A stretch of DNA of 64,000 bases from JANMDU01 sp043777675 (GTDB lineage: Bacteria > Pseudomonadota > Gammaproteobacteria > Burkholderiales > Burkholderiaceae_C), in assembly GCA_043777675.1 (NCBI GenBank), contig JAYWHR010000033.1, positions 62,001-126,000 on the forward strand, read 5' to 3'. The stretch's first letter is position 1, and each line of letters opens with the position of its first letter. Positions 7,360 to 16,853 of this stretch are shown here, in pieces. The position numbers and the translations under genes were made by a program. A model generated the notes under the pieces. That model made no database searches. It had not been told where the DNA came from and worked only from the letters and a program-made list of their open reading frames with translations.

Positions 7360-10260
7360 ATGAAAAAAATTATCTTTGGTCTTTTAGCCTTCACAGTTTT
7401 GTTCACAGGCTCATTCGTGGCCGCGCAAACGGCATCGATTCAAGCAAACGCCACTTTAAGCTTCGTGCGCGAGCTTGGGGATGTGCGGGAATACAGCTTG
7501 CCCAATGGCTTGCAAGTGCTGCTTTTGAAAGACACACAGCGCCCGGCCATGAGCGTAAACATCACCTATCGCGTGGGCTCGCGGCATGAGGGCTTGGGCG
7601 AGTATGGCGCGGCGCATTTGCTGGAGCATATGCTTTTTAAGCCGGTGGGCACGGGCGCAACGCCAAAATACAAAGATTCAAAAACCGACATGCAAGCTCT
7701 AGGCATGCGCTGGAATGGCACCACAAGCTACGACCGAACGAATTACTTTGCCAATTTCGTCACCGACGACGGCAAACTTCCCGAGCGCCTCGATTTCATG
7801 ATCGGCTGGCTGGCCGCGATGATGACGCAAGCTCGCTTCACGCCCGAGGATTTGAAGAGTGAAATGACCGTGGTGCGCAACGAATTTGAGCGCGGCGACA
7901 ATGAGCCCGGCCGCATTTTGGGCGACCGCATGCGAAGCGCCGCCTACACCACGCATGGCTATGGCCATCCTGTGATCGGAACGCGCGCCGATATTGAAAA
8001 TGTGCCGCATGCAAGGCTGATGGATTTCTACAAACTCCATTACCGGCCGGATAACGCTACGTTGATCGTGGCCGGCGATTTCAAGCCCGATGAAGTCAAA
8101 ATTCGCATCGCCCGAGAATTTGGCGGCATCGCCAAACCTGCCGCGCCGCTACCGCAAACGTATAGCAACGAGCCTCCGCAAGAAGGCGAAAAACTTGTGA
8201 TCTTGCGCCGCTCTGGCGGCTTGGCCAGCGCTGCCGTGGCCTATCACGGCCCTGCCGGCCCCACGCGTGAGGCCAAAGCCGCTTCGCTGCTAGCCGTGAC
8301 TATTGGCCAAGAAGGCGGGCCGCTGGCCAAAGCGCTCACGTTGCAAAATCTCGCCGTCACCGAATGGGCTTATTACCGCGGCCAACGCGAGCCCTCGCAG
8401 ATTTGGGCAGGCATTGGCTTGCCTGAACGCGCGATTGGCGATACGGATGCGCAATACGAAATTAAATCGCTCTCGTCGGCTGCAGCTTTGGCTAAAGTCA
8501 TGGAGGTTTATCGCCCGACGGCGCAAGAATTAGAGACAGCACGCGGCGCGGTTCTGGCAGGGCAACGTGCATTATTTCGCAACAGCGAGGCAATGGCCTC
8601 ATCCCTCAGTGAAGCAGTCGCTAGCAGCGACTGGCGGCTGTTGTGGATGCAGCGCGAGCTGATCGCTCAAATCACGCTGGATGAGGTTCACAAAATCGCA
8701 GCTGTCTACCTCGTGCCCAGCAACCGCACGAGCGGCCTTTTCTTGCCATTGGCAGCCGGCAGCACCCAAGCCCGTGCCCCGCTCACGCTCGCGCCTTCAT
8801 CAGCAAGCATGGATCAACTGATCACTAGCGCTATTAATTCAGTAGCGCCTCGCGCAGATTCCATGCCGGCTATAGCTATAAAAGACTCTCAAAACAGAGA
8901 TTTACCAACAATTCCGGTTAAGAAAGATGCTCAGAGCTTCACGATCACGCATGAAGCCATGGCCAAGCATTCGCAAACAGGCCGGCTGACTGTTGCCGGC
9001 CAGCCGGGCTTAAAGCTCGCCGTCATGACGCGGCAAAGTAAAGATGATCGCGTACAAGGCACTCTACGCCTACGCTGGGGCACGCTGGAATCCGTTCGCG
9101 GCTCAGCGGTGCTCGCTTCCATGTTGGGCGCAAATCTTCCTGATGGCATGGCAGAGACTGGTACGAAATTGGACAGTGCACCTGGCATGGATGCTCAGCA
9201 AATTCAAGCTTATCTGCAAAAGCTTGATGCCAGCATTCGCTTTTCTAGCTCTGCAGGCTTCCTCTCAGCCAATCTCGAATTCCCAGCCCAAAATGCTGCC
9301 GCTGTCATTAGCTTTCTCAACGATCTGCTGCGCCGCCCATCATTTGACAATGCCGTGTTTGAGCGCAACCAACGCGCCATGATCGCCGCCTATCAACCCA
9401 TTAAAAGCAATCCGAATAACGTCGCAGGCAACTTATTGGAGCGCAATCACCGAGCACAATACAAGAGCGGCGATCCGCGCGAAGTGCGCCTGATTGATGA
9501 GACTGAGCGCCAAACCCGCGAGGCCACCGCCGCACAGCTCAAAGCCTATTGGCAGAGATTTGCTGGTGCGCAGTACGGTGAATTTGTGTTGAGCGGGCCG
9601 CTTGAGCTTGGCGCTGTGCAAGCGCAGTTGCAAAGTCTGTGGGGTGATTGGGCGAGCAAAGAGCCGCATGCCCGCTGGACTTCTGAGCATGCTGCTCCAA
9701 TAGGCGAAGCATTTAGCAAATTGCAAGTCGCAGAAAAAGCCAACGCAACATATTCCGCCCGCATCGCCTTCCCGCTTGATCAGCGCCATCCCGATTTCGC
9801 GCCATTGTTAGCGGGCATGGAGATGATGTCTCGCTTAGGTCTCTTCCAGCGCGTGCGCGAGCAAGAAGGCATCTCGTATGGCGTTTCTTCTTCGCTCGAT
9901 GCGCCTTGGGATGGCAATGCAGCCAGCATCAACATCAATGCCAGCTTTGCCCCGCAAAACTTGGATCGCCTGCGCACGGCCATCAAAGAAGTGCTGCAGC
10001 AAACCCGCGAGAAAGGCTACAGCTTCATCGAAGTCGGCTTCGCAAAATCTGCTATTCAAGCCCGCCGCAAAGACCGGCTCACGCAGCCTGCGAATGCGAT
10101 AGACACCATTGCTTTTAACCTGCGCGAAGATCGGGCGCTGGATGCGAACAAAGAGTTTGACGAGCGCTATGAAAAGCTCGACTCAGCGGCTGTGAATGCG
10201 GCTTTGAAGAAGTATTTGGATGTGTCACTGCTCAGGGAAGTGGTGGCTGGCACATTCTAA
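7360..10260 (+). CDS. M16 family (pitrilysin-like) zinc peptidase, exported
   Basis: The 966-residue protein has an N-terminal signal peptide (hydrophobic core IIFGLLAFTVLFTGSFVAA). The inverted zinc motif HLLEH is at residues 86-90, with the downstream ligand Glu probably in VVRNEFERG. The second half repeats the M16 fold without a zinc site and carries the R/Y-type motif FQRVREQEGISYGVSSSL, typical of the inactive half. Such two-domain periplasmic peptidases degrade peptides. It is monocistronic, only 26 bp from the divergent tadA fusion, and ends against a large inverted repeat. Confidence 0.93.
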   Translation: MKKIIFGLLAFTVLFTGSFVAAQTASIQANATLSFVRELGDVREYSLPNGLQVLLLKDTQRPAMSVNITYRVGSRHEGLGEYGAAHLLEHMLFKPVGTGATPKYKDSKTDMQALGMRWNGTTSYDRTNYFANFVTDDGKLPERLDFMIGWLAAMMTQARFTPEDLKSEMTVVRNEFERGDNEPGRILGDRMRSAAYTTHGYGHPVIGTRADIENVPHARLMDFYKLHYRPDNATLIVAGDFKPDEVKIRIAREFGGIAKPAAPLPQTYSNEPPQEGEKLVILRRSGGLASAAVAYHGPAGPTREAKAASLLAVTIGQEGGPLAKALTLQNLAVTEWAYYRGQREPSQIWAGIGLPERAIGDTDAQYEIKSLSSAAALAKVMEVYRPTAQELETARGAVLAGQRALFRNSEAMASSLSEAVASSDWRLLWMQRELIAQITLDEVHKIAAVYLVPSNRTSGLFLPLAAGSTQARAPLTLAPSSASMDQLITSAINSVAPRADSMPAIAIKDSQNRDLPTIPVKKDAQSFTITHEAMAKHSQTGRLTVAGQPGLKLAVMTRQSKDDRVQGTLRLRWGTLESVRGSAVLASMLGANLPDGMAETGTKLDSAPGMDAQQIQAYLQKLDASIRFSSSAGFLSANLEFPAQNAAAVISFLNDLLRRPSFDNAVFERNQRAMIAAYQPIKSNPNNVAGNLLERNHRAQYKSGDPREVRLIDETERQTREATAAQLKAYWQRFAGAQYGEFVLSGPLELGAVQAQLQSLWGDWASKEPHARWTSEHAAPIGEAFSKLQVAEKANATYSARIAFPLDQRHPDFAPLLAGMEMMSRLGLFQRVREQEGISYGVSSSLDAPWDGNAASININASFAPQNLDRLRTAIKEVLQQTREKGYSFIEVGFAKSAIQARRKDRLTQPANAIDTIAFNLREDRALDANKEFDERYEKLDSAAVNAALKKYLDVSLLREVVAGTF

Positions 10261-10275
10261 ATACCTGAATACCAG

Positions 10276-10424
10276 ACGCAGAATACGCAGAGGTTACGCA
10301 GAAGGAATACCAAAAAGAAAGAAGACAGAAGAATCACGGGTTGAAATCAAGTCGGAAACTTTTTGAGCCACACTTTTTCTTGTCTTTTTTTGCGTCTTCT
10401 GCGTAACCTTTGCGTCTTCTGCGT
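10276..10424. repeat. Long imperfect inverted repeat between convergent genes
   Basis: The left arm at 10276-10304 and the right arm at 10396-10424 (29 nt each) are reverse complements at about 27 positions and are built from repeated ACGCAGA/TCTGCGT units. Pairing partly extends outward. It fills the 191-bp gap between the M16 gene and yejF, and may terminate both transcripts or be a miniature mobile element. Confidence 0.75.
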
Positions 10425-10451
10425 CCGGTGTTCCGAATTCTGTATTTCAAT

Positions 10452-12083
10452 TCAAGCCGCTGCCGCTGCCAGCAACTTGGTATAGGCCTCGCGAGGTGCA
10501 GCAAGCACATCATCCACGCTGCCCTGCTCCACCACATAGCCGTCTTTCATCACCAGCACCTCATGCGCCATAGCGCGGATCACGTCGACGTCGTGCGTGA
10601 TGATCAAATAGGTAAGGCCTCGCTCGCGCTGAAGTTTCTGCAAAAGAGACAGCACCTGCTGCTGGATCGTCACATCCAGCGCGCTGGTTGGTTCGTCCAG
10701 AATCATGGTTTGAGGATTCACGATCAGTGCGCGGGCAATGGCAATGCGCTGGCGCTGGCCGCCGGAGAATTCATGCGGGTAGCGTTGCAGCAAGTTGGGA
10801 AACTGTGCTTCATCCAGCCCCACTTCATCCAAAGCGGCGAGCACCCGCACTTGCCTTTGCGCAGCATTCAAAGCGCTCTCATGAATGCGCAAACCCTCGC
10901 CCACAATTTCTTCCACCGTCATGCGTGGCGAAAGCGATGAATAGGGGTCTTGAAACACCACTTGCAGCGATTGGCGCAGCGCAGTGTCAAATTTCATAGA
11001 TGCTATGTTTTCTGTAGCGGCTTGCGCAGGTTTTATACCGGCTACTGGCCGTTTTCTCTCATAAAACACCTTCCCCTGCATACTCGCAGCAGGCAGCAAG
11101 CCCAGCAGCGCCATAGCAAGCGTAGATTTACCTGAACCTGATTCACCGATGATGCCCAGCGTCTGGCCACGCTTCAGATTCAAGCTGGCTTCATGCACCG
11201 CAACGAACTCGCCTTTTTTAAACCAGCCTTTGAACCCGCCCAATGGCTTGGGATACGTGATGCGCAGCTTGTCGGCTTGGATCATTGGCTCTGCATCAGC
11301 GCTTGCAGGCAACACATCGCGCATAGGCTTGCTCGCTAGCAAGCGCTGCGTGTAAGCATGCTGCGGGCTTGAAAGCACATCGCTCACGCTGCCCTGCTCC
11401 ACCAAATGCCCGCGCTCCATCACGGCAATGCGATCTGCAAACTTGCGCACTAAATTCAAATCATGCGTGATCAGCAGCACCGCCATGTTGCGCGTTTTTT
11501 GGAGCTTGCCAATGAGATTCAAAATCTGCATCCGCAGCGTCACATCCAGCGCCGTGGTGGGCTCATCAGCGAGCAGCAGCCTGGGGCTACAAGACAGCGC
11601 CATCGCAATCATCGCCCTTTGCCTCTGGCCGCCGGAGAGCTGATGCGGGAAGCTCTCTGCGCGGCGCTCAGGCTCGGTGATGCCTACTTCAACCAGTAGC
11701 TCAATCGCTTTCCCCCAAGCCTGCTGCTTCGGCATAAGCTTCTTCAATTCCAACATCTCTGCAATCTGCCGCCCAATCGTCATCAAAGGATTGAGCGCCG
11801 TCATCGGCTCTTGGAAGATCATGGCGATATCGTCGCCACGCAAACCTTCTAGTTCGCTCTCGACAAGTGATAGCGTATCGCGCCCGTCAAATAAGGCTTG
11901 GCCGCTGACTTGTGCATTGAGCGCAAGGCGCAGCAAGCTCAAAGCCGTCACAGATTTTCCAGAGCCTGATTCGCCCACCAGCGCAAGCTTCTCGCCAGCG
12001 TTGATCGAAAAGTGAATTCCTTTGACGACCTCTTTGCCACCAAACGAGACGCGCAGGTCTTTGACTTCAAGCAGCGCGCTCAT
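10452..12083 (-). CDS. yejF: Peptide ABC transporter, dual ATP-binding protein
   Basis: The 543-residue protein carries two ABC cassettes, each with Walker A (GESGSGKSVTAL and GESGSGKSTLAM), a signature (LSGGQRQR and FSGGQRQR) and Walker B (LLLADEPTTALD and MILDEPTSALD). It energises oligopeptide import with the two permeases upstream. The ATG at 12083 overlaps the yejE stop as ATGA; the longer frame upstream is rejected. A copy of the dispersed repeat is inserted in frame between Walker A and the Q-loop of the second cassette, encoding roughly VAGIKPAQAATENIAS, an insertion not expected in this family. Confidence 0.94.
   Translation of the reverse strand: MSALLEVKDLRVSFGGKEVVKGIHFSINAGEKLALVGESGSGKSVTALSLLRLALNAQVSGQALFDGRDTLSLVESELEGLRGDDIAMIFQEPMTALNPLMTIGRQIAEMLELKKLMPKQQAWGKAIELLVEVGITEPERRAESFPHQLSGGQRQRAMIAMALSCSPRLLLADEPTTALDVTLRMQILNLIGKLQKTRNMAVLLITHDLNLVRKFADRIAVMERGHLVEQGSVSDVLSSPQHAYTQRLLASKPMRDVLPASADAEPMIQADKLRITYPKPLGGFKGWFKKGEFVAVHEASLNLKRGQTLGIIGESGSGKSTLAMALLGLLPAASMQGKVFYERKRPVAGIKPAQAATENIASMKFDTALRQSLQVVFQDPYSSLSPRMTVEEIVGEGLRIHESALNAAQRQVRVLAALDEVGLDEAQFPNLLQRYPHEFSGGQRQRIAIARALIVNPQTMILDEPTSALDVTIQQQVLSLLQKLQRERGLTYLIITHDVDVIRAMAHEVLVMKDGYVVEQGSVDDVLAAPREAYTKLLAAAAA
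10996..11046 (-). repeat. Dispersed repeat copy inside yejF
   Basis: Reads TAGCCGGTATAAAACCTGCG on the coding strand, then CAAGCCGCTA. It is in sense orientation and adds about 16 residues to the second nucleotide-binding domain. Confidence 0.7.
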
Positions 12084-13222
12084 ACATCCGCCTTCCGAGG
12101 ATCGAGCGCGTCGCGCAGTGCATCGCCCATGAACGTGAGTAAAAGCAAGGTGATCACCAATACTGCAAACGTCGCCAAACTGATCCACCAAGCGTCAATA
12201 CTGTTCTTTCCAATAGCCAGCATTTCGCCGAGCGAAGGTGTGCCCGGCGGCACACCCAGCCCCAGAAAATCCAACGATGTGAGCGCCAAAATTGCACCGC
12301 TCATGCGGAAGGGCAAAAAGGTGATGACCGGCGTCAAGCTATTGGGCAAGACATGCCGCGTGATGATCTGCCAATGGCTCGCTCCCAGCGCGCGCGCTGC
12401 GCGCACGTAATCCATTTGCCGATTGCGCAAAAACTCTGCACGCACGTAATCTGACAATCCCATCCATCCAAACAAGCTCAGCAACACCACCAACAAAATC
12501 ACGCTCGGCTCAAACACTGCCGCAAAGATAATCAGCAAATACAGCTCGGGCATTGAGCCCCAAATTTCAATGAAGCGCTGAAAAAAAAGATCCGTTTTCC
12601 CCGCGAAGTAGCCTTGAATTGCGCCTGTGATGATGCCCAGAAACACGCCAATGACCGTGAGCGCCAGCGCGAACAAGATGCTCACGCGAAAACCATAGAG
12701 CAGCCGCGCAGCCACATCGCGGCCACGATCATCGGTGCCGAGCCAGTTATCCCAAGATGGCGGCGCGGGGTTAGGCGCTTTGGAGTAGTAATTCAATGTA
12801 CTGTGGTGATACGGGTTGATCGGCATCAGTGCAAAGTTGCCGTCTTTGGCAAACTGCTCTTTCACAAACGGATCGAGGAAATCTGCATTCGTTTGAAAAT
12901 CTCCACCCACTGATGTTTCGGGCACGTTTTGCACCATCGGGAAAAGCCATTCGCCGTTGTAGCGAGCGATCAGCGGTTTGTCATTAGAGATGATCTCTGC
13001 GATAAAACTCAAGGCCACCAAGATCATTAAAGCCATCAAGCTCCAATAGCCCAAACGATTGCGCTTGAAGCGCAGCCAAGCTCGCCTAGAGGGTGATGGG
13101 GACTGCAGAGGAACTTCTTCCAAGCGACCGCCGTGGATCGGGCTTTGCCCGTCCACCAGCGGTGCCCCCTTGAGGGGGAGGCGATCGGAGATCGCTTCGG
13201 GGGTGGGTGTTAAGCCATTCAT
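12080..13222 (-). CDS. yejE: Peptide ABC transporter permease
   Basis: The 380-residue inner-membrane permease has the EAA-type loop in YVRAARALGASHWQIITRHV near the C-terminus. The conserved start of the family, around RAWLRFKRNRLGYWSLM and ISNDKPLIARYNGEWLFP, matches E. coli YejE (341 residues). About 45 extra residues precede it. They are encoded by GC-rich repeat sequence (ISDRLPLKGAPLVDGQSP), apparently an intergenic repeat captured into the coding region. The start overlaps the yejB stop by 4 bp and the stop overlaps yejF by 4 bp. Confidence 0.93.
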   Translation of the reverse strand: MNGLTPTPEAISDRLPLKGAPLVDGQSPIHGGRLEEVPLQSPSPSRRAWLRFKRNRLGYWSLMALMILVALSFIAEIISNDKPLIARYNGEWLFPMVQNVPETSVGGDFQTNADFLDPFVKEQFAKDGNFALMPINPYHHSTLNYYSKAPNPAPPSWDNWLGTDDRGRDVAARLLYGFRVSILFALALTVIGVFLGIITGAIQGYFAGKTDLFFQRFIEIWGSMPELYLLIIFAAVFEPSVILLVVLLSLFGWMGLSDYVRAEFLRNRQMDYVRAARALGASHWQIITRHVLPNSLTPVITFLPFRMSGAILALTSLDFLGLGVPPGTPSLGEMLAIGKNSIDAWWISLATFAVLVITLLLLTFMGDALRDALDPRKADV

Positions 13223-14253
13223 TCGAATTTGACCCGGGGATCGATCAACACGTACGACAGATCAGATATCAGCTTCGTCACCAAACCAATCAAGGTAAAC
13301 AAATACAACGTCCCGAGCACCACTGGATAATCCCGCCGAATCACAGCTTCATAACCCAACAGCCCCAAGCCATCCAAAGAAAACAAAGTTTCAATCAACA
13401 AAGCACCCGCAAAGAAAGCGCCAATAAACGCTCCCGGAATGCCTGCCACGATTTGCAGCATGGCATTGCGAAATACATGGCCGTAAAGTACGCGGCGCTC
13501 AGGCAAGCCTTTTGCTCGCGCCGTGATCACGTATTGCTTGCGAATCTCCTCTAAAAAAGAGTTTTTCGTCAGCATCGTCACGGTGGCAAAACTACCAATC
13601 ACCATCGCCGTCACGGGTATGGCAATATGCCAGAGGTAATCGACAATTTTTGCACCGAGCGAGAGTGTTTCCCAATTGCTCGAGGTCAAGCCCCGCAGCG
13701 GAAACCATTGCAACTGCCCGCCAAATACCACCAGCAAAAATACGCCAAGCACGAAACCGGGAATCGCGTAGCCGATCAACACAATCAGCGTCGTCCACAG
13801 ATCAAAGCTGGTGCCCGCACGCACGGCTTTTTTGATGCCCAGCGGAATCGATATGAGATACGTCAAGAAAAACGTCCACAGCCCCAAGGAAATCGACACT
13901 GGCAATTTCTCTTTGATCAAATCCCACACCGGCTTATTTTGAAAAAAGCTCTTGCCCAAATCAAACGTGAGATATTGCTTGAGCATGATCCAAAAACGCT
14001 CGGGCGCAGGTTTATCAAAACCATAAAGCGCTTTGATCTCCGCCAAGCGCTTGGCATCGACGCCTTTATCACCTCGGTATTCGAAGCTAAACGCTGCGCC
14101 CTCCACGCCTCCCGCTTTTGCGGCTCGCGCCTCAGCCATATATTGCTCCACCGGGCCACCGGGCACAAATTGAATCACGATGAAGGTTAGCAACAATACG
14201 CCAAACAACGTCGGGATCATCAGCAAAAGGCGCTTGAGAATGTAGGCCAGCAT
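13219..14253 (-). CDS. yejB: Peptide ABC transporter permease
   Basis: The 344-residue permease has about six membrane segments (first LLLMIPTLFGVLLLTFIVIQ) and the cytoplasmic EAA loop VITARAKGLPERRVLYGHVF. It pairs with YejE to form the channel. The ATG directly follows the TAA of yejA with no spacer, and the stop overlaps yejE by 4 bp, so translational coupling through the operon is likely. Confidence 0.94.
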   Translation of the reverse strand: MLAYILKRLLLMIPTLFGVLLLTFIVIQFVPGGPVEQYMAEARAAKAGGVEGAAFSFEYRGDKGVDAKRLAEIKALYGFDKPAPERFWIMLKQYLTFDLGKSFFQNKPVWDLIKEKLPVSISLGLWTFFLTYLISIPLGIKKAVRAGTSFDLWTTLIVLIGYAIPGFVLGVFLLVVFGGQLQWFPLRGLTSSNWETLSLGAKIVDYLWHIAIPVTAMVIGSFATVTMLTKNSFLEEIRKQYVITARAKGLPERRVLYGHVFRNAMLQIVAGIPGAFIGAFFAGALLIETLFSLDGLGLLGYEAVIRRDYPVVLGTLYLFTLIGLVTKLISDLSYVLIDPRVKFE

Positions 14254-16068
14254 TTATTTCACCCACCACGTATCGATCAGCCAGCTATCGGCCTTGGCAT
14301 AGGGCGGCATGGGCTCTTTATAGCCAAGCTTTTTGCCTGCATAAGCCAAATTGTGTTGCCCGCTCGTCCACTGCGGAATCAATACATGGCTATGCGCAAT
14401 CACTCGCTCCAGCGCTCGGCAAGCAGGCAACAACTCTGCCTTGCTTTGAGCAGCAATCATTTTTGCAGTGAGATCATCCACTGCAGGATTTTTCATACCG
14501 GCATAATTTTGCCCGCCTGCAGCATCAGCTTCTTTGCTGCCAAACATCTCCACATATTCTTGCCCAGGATTTTGCGTGCCTGGAAATGCAATCACGATGA
14601 TGTCGTAGTCGAAGGTTTGCACGCGAGTTTGATACAGTGCGAAATCCACAATACGTGGCTTCACTTCAATGCCAATCTTGCTTAGATTGCGAAACAGTGA
14701 AGTATGGGAGCGCAAGCCAGCCTCAGAGCTGTCTAAAAATTCAAAGACGAGTGGCTCGCCTTTTGAATTACGCATCACGCCATCGTTGACTTCCCAGCCC
14801 GCTTGTTTTAACAAAGCTACTGCGCGCTTAAGATTCTCGCGAAGCTCCGCTGGATTGGGCTCTTTTGCGCCTGAGTTGGGCGGCACGGTCATCGGCCCAA
14901 ACGCTGCAGCGGGTATCTTGCTGCGCCAAGGTTCAAGCAACTTCAATTGCGCCTCATCCGGCATCCCTTTGGCATGACAATCCGTGTTTTCAAACAAGCC
15001 ATTGATACGCACCAATTGATCGTAGGCCAAACGCGAATTCAACCAGTTGAAATCCAGCGCCAAGCCCAGTGCCTCGCGCACGCGAACATCTTGCAATTTG
15101 GCTCTTCGTGTGTTGAGCACGTAGCTTTGAAACCCCGCTGGCAAATTATGCTTAAAGGCTTTCTTGCTGAGCAAACCGTTATCGAAACGCTTCCCGTTCA
15201 CGCGCCTGACCCATTCACTGGCTGAATACGATTGCATGAAATCAAATTCACCCGCTTTCAAGCCCTCCAGCCGCGCTGTGTTGTCTTTGTAAATCTTGAT
15301 CGTGATGCGATCAAAGTTATGCGTGCCGCGATTCACATTGATATCTTTTCCCCAATATGCTGGATCTCGCAGATAAGTGATGTCTTTGCCGAAATTTACC
15401 GGGCCCACTTTGTAAGCCCCACTGCCAATCGGTACATCCATCACGATTTGATCAAATGGCTTGCGTTTGCCATCTTTTTCTACGCCCCAATCTCGGCTAA
15501 AAATCGGAATGCCGCCCACAGTCAGTGGCAGCTCACGATTTTTCTTTTTGAAATTAAAGCGCACCGTGCGCTCATCAAGCACATCAACACCGCTCACATC
15601 TTCCAGCAACGTGCGATACGCTGGCCGCACAAATTTGCTCGTCAACACTTCGTAGCTGTGCTTCACATCCGCAGCAAGCACAGGCTGACCATTGTGAAAC
15701 TTCGCCGCTGTACGCACCTTAAACACCACGCTCAAACCATCAGCCGCCACAGTCACGTCCTCGGCCAACAGCCCATACCCCGTCCCCGGTTCATCCATCG
15801 CGCCCAGGAGCAGCGATTCAAAGAGCAGCGTATCCAGATAAGCAGGCGCCGTACCCCGAATCGTGAACGGGTTGTATTTATCAAACGTAGAGACGCGCAA
15901 ATTACTCACCGCCACCAGCTCCCCACCCTTCGGCGCAGCCGGGTTCACATAATCAAAATGCGTAAAGCCAGCCGGGTACTTGATATCGCCCCAAAGCGAA
16001 TAGGCGTGGCCTGCCCAAGCGGGCAGCGAACACAAAGTCAACAAACAGGCAAGGCCAAAACGGATCAT
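14254..16068 (-). CDS. yejA: Periplasmic oligopeptide-binding protein
   Basis: The 604-residue solute-binding protein (SBP family 5) has a signal peptide MIRFGLACLLTLCSLPAWA, followed by GHAYSLWGDIKYP, which is characteristic of YejA. It captures peptides in the periplasm for YejBEF. In enterobacteria the homologous importer also takes up microcin C and affects resistance to antimicrobial peptides (family knowledge). I chose the start at 16068 because it begins the signal peptide, six codons inside the longest frame. It is the first gene of the four-gene operon. Confidence 0.94.
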   Translation of the reverse strand: MIRFGLACLLTLCSLPAWAGHAYSLWGDIKYPAGFTHFDYVNPAAPKGGELVAVSNLRVSTFDKYNPFTIRGTAPAYLDTLLFESLLLGAMDEPGTGYGLLAEDVTVAADGLSVVFKVRTAAKFHNGQPVLAADVKHSYEVLTSKFVRPAYRTLLEDVSGVDVLDERTVRFNFKKKNRELPLTVGGIPIFSRDWGVEKDGKRKPFDQIVMDVPIGSGAYKVGPVNFGKDITYLRDPAYWGKDINVNRGTHNFDRITIKIYKDNTARLEGLKAGEFDFMQSYSASEWVRRVNGKRFDNGLLSKKAFKHNLPAGFQSYVLNTRRAKLQDVRVREALGLALDFNWLNSRLAYDQLVRINGLFENTDCHAKGMPDEAQLKLLEPWRSKIPAAAFGPMTVPPNSGAKEPNPAELRENLKRAVALLKQAGWEVNDGVMRNSKGEPLVFEFLDSSEAGLRSHTSLFRNLSKIGIEVKPRIVDFALYQTRVQTFDYDIIVIAFPGTQNPGQEYVEMFGSKEADAAGGQNYAGMKNPAVDDLTAKMIAAQSKAELLPACRALERVIAHSHVLIPQWTSGQHNLAYAGKKLGYKEPMPPYAKADSWLIDTWWVK

Positions 16069-16130
16069 GGTTTCATTGTGCCGCAAAGTCTGCCTTGGAA
16101 TTTGTTGGGCGAGTGCATTGGCAGCAGCTT

Positions 16131-16853
16131 TTATGGTGCTAGTTTTGCTAGCGCGCGAATCGAATCGCGCAATTTAGGCAGTCGAGACTGACTGCCAGCA
16201 TCGCCCGGCAGATGACCAGCCAGCGCTGTATTGAAATCATCATCAGCTAGCAGCTTGCTCAATTCATCAGCCAGATAGGCCCTCAGTTCAGCGGGCGCAG
16301 CCGCGCACTCACCGAGCAGCTCTGGCCGACGATCCACGACAGTGATGATGTCTTCCAGATCATGGCCACCCAAATAATCAGGCTGACCGTTCGCATCATG
16401 CCCACGATCTTTGAACGCCTCCAGTTTGGTTGCAATGAACACCGGCGCATGAATCAATCGAATAATCAAGCCAGAATTCAGCGCGACGGGCTCAGCAGTT
16501 TGCACCGCCAACGGATACCACCGATTCGCAAAACCAAGAATGCCAGGTACCGTGGGCATCACATCCAGCGTAACAGAGCCAAAAACCCATCGGCAAATTG
16601 GCGCTTGCGGCCGTATGTCATTACTGAAGCCTCTTGCACGCACCTTACTCTCTAGCGCATGGTAATCCTGCGCGGTGAGCGCTTGAGCAATGATGTCCAC
16701 ATCTTCGGTAATACGAATGTTGTCTGGGCGAGCTTGCGTGAGCAACAACCCTGTAGCGCAACCACCCACGAAGACCACATCCGCGCAGACTGGCCCCAGA
16801 GCCTGCGCCACCAGCTCTAGCAAGGCGCGATTCGGGTCGTTCATGGTGTTCAT
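16131..16853 (-). CDS. AbiEii-like nucleotidyltransferase domain protein
   Basis: The 240-residue protein has an NTase core with FVGGCATGLLL near the N-terminus and the acidic pair in RITEDVDIIAQ, then a basic/helical segment APVFIATKLEAFKDRG and the third acidic region in HDLEDIITVVD. This layout fits the DUF1814/AbiEii NTases, the toxins of type IV toxin-antitoxin systems. It overlaps the upstream winged-helix gene as ATGA, matching the antitoxin-toxin order. Toxicity is inferred from architecture only. Confidence 0.65.
   Translation of the reverse strand: MNTMNDPNRALLELVAQALGPVCADVVFVGGCATGLLLTQARPDNIRITEDVDIIAQALTAQDYHALESKVRARGFSNDIRPQAPICRWVFGSVTLDVMPTVPGILGFANRWYPLAVQTAEPVALNSGLIIRLIHAPVFIATKLEAFKDRGHDANGQPDYLGGHDLEDIITVVDRRPELLGECAAAPAELRAYLADELSKLLADDDFNTALAGHLPGDAGSQSRLPKLRDSIRALAKLAP

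Noticed and set aside
8855..8890. Possible extra dispersed repeat copy (ATGCCGGCTATAGCTATAAA) in the M16 gene
   Set aside because: Only the GCCGGC and a TATAAAA-like stretch match; the TGCGCA and GCTATT parts are missing, so I did not count it.
15232..16191. 319-codon plus-strand frame
   Set aside because: Antisense to yejA, which has a full family match; no ribosome site or domain.
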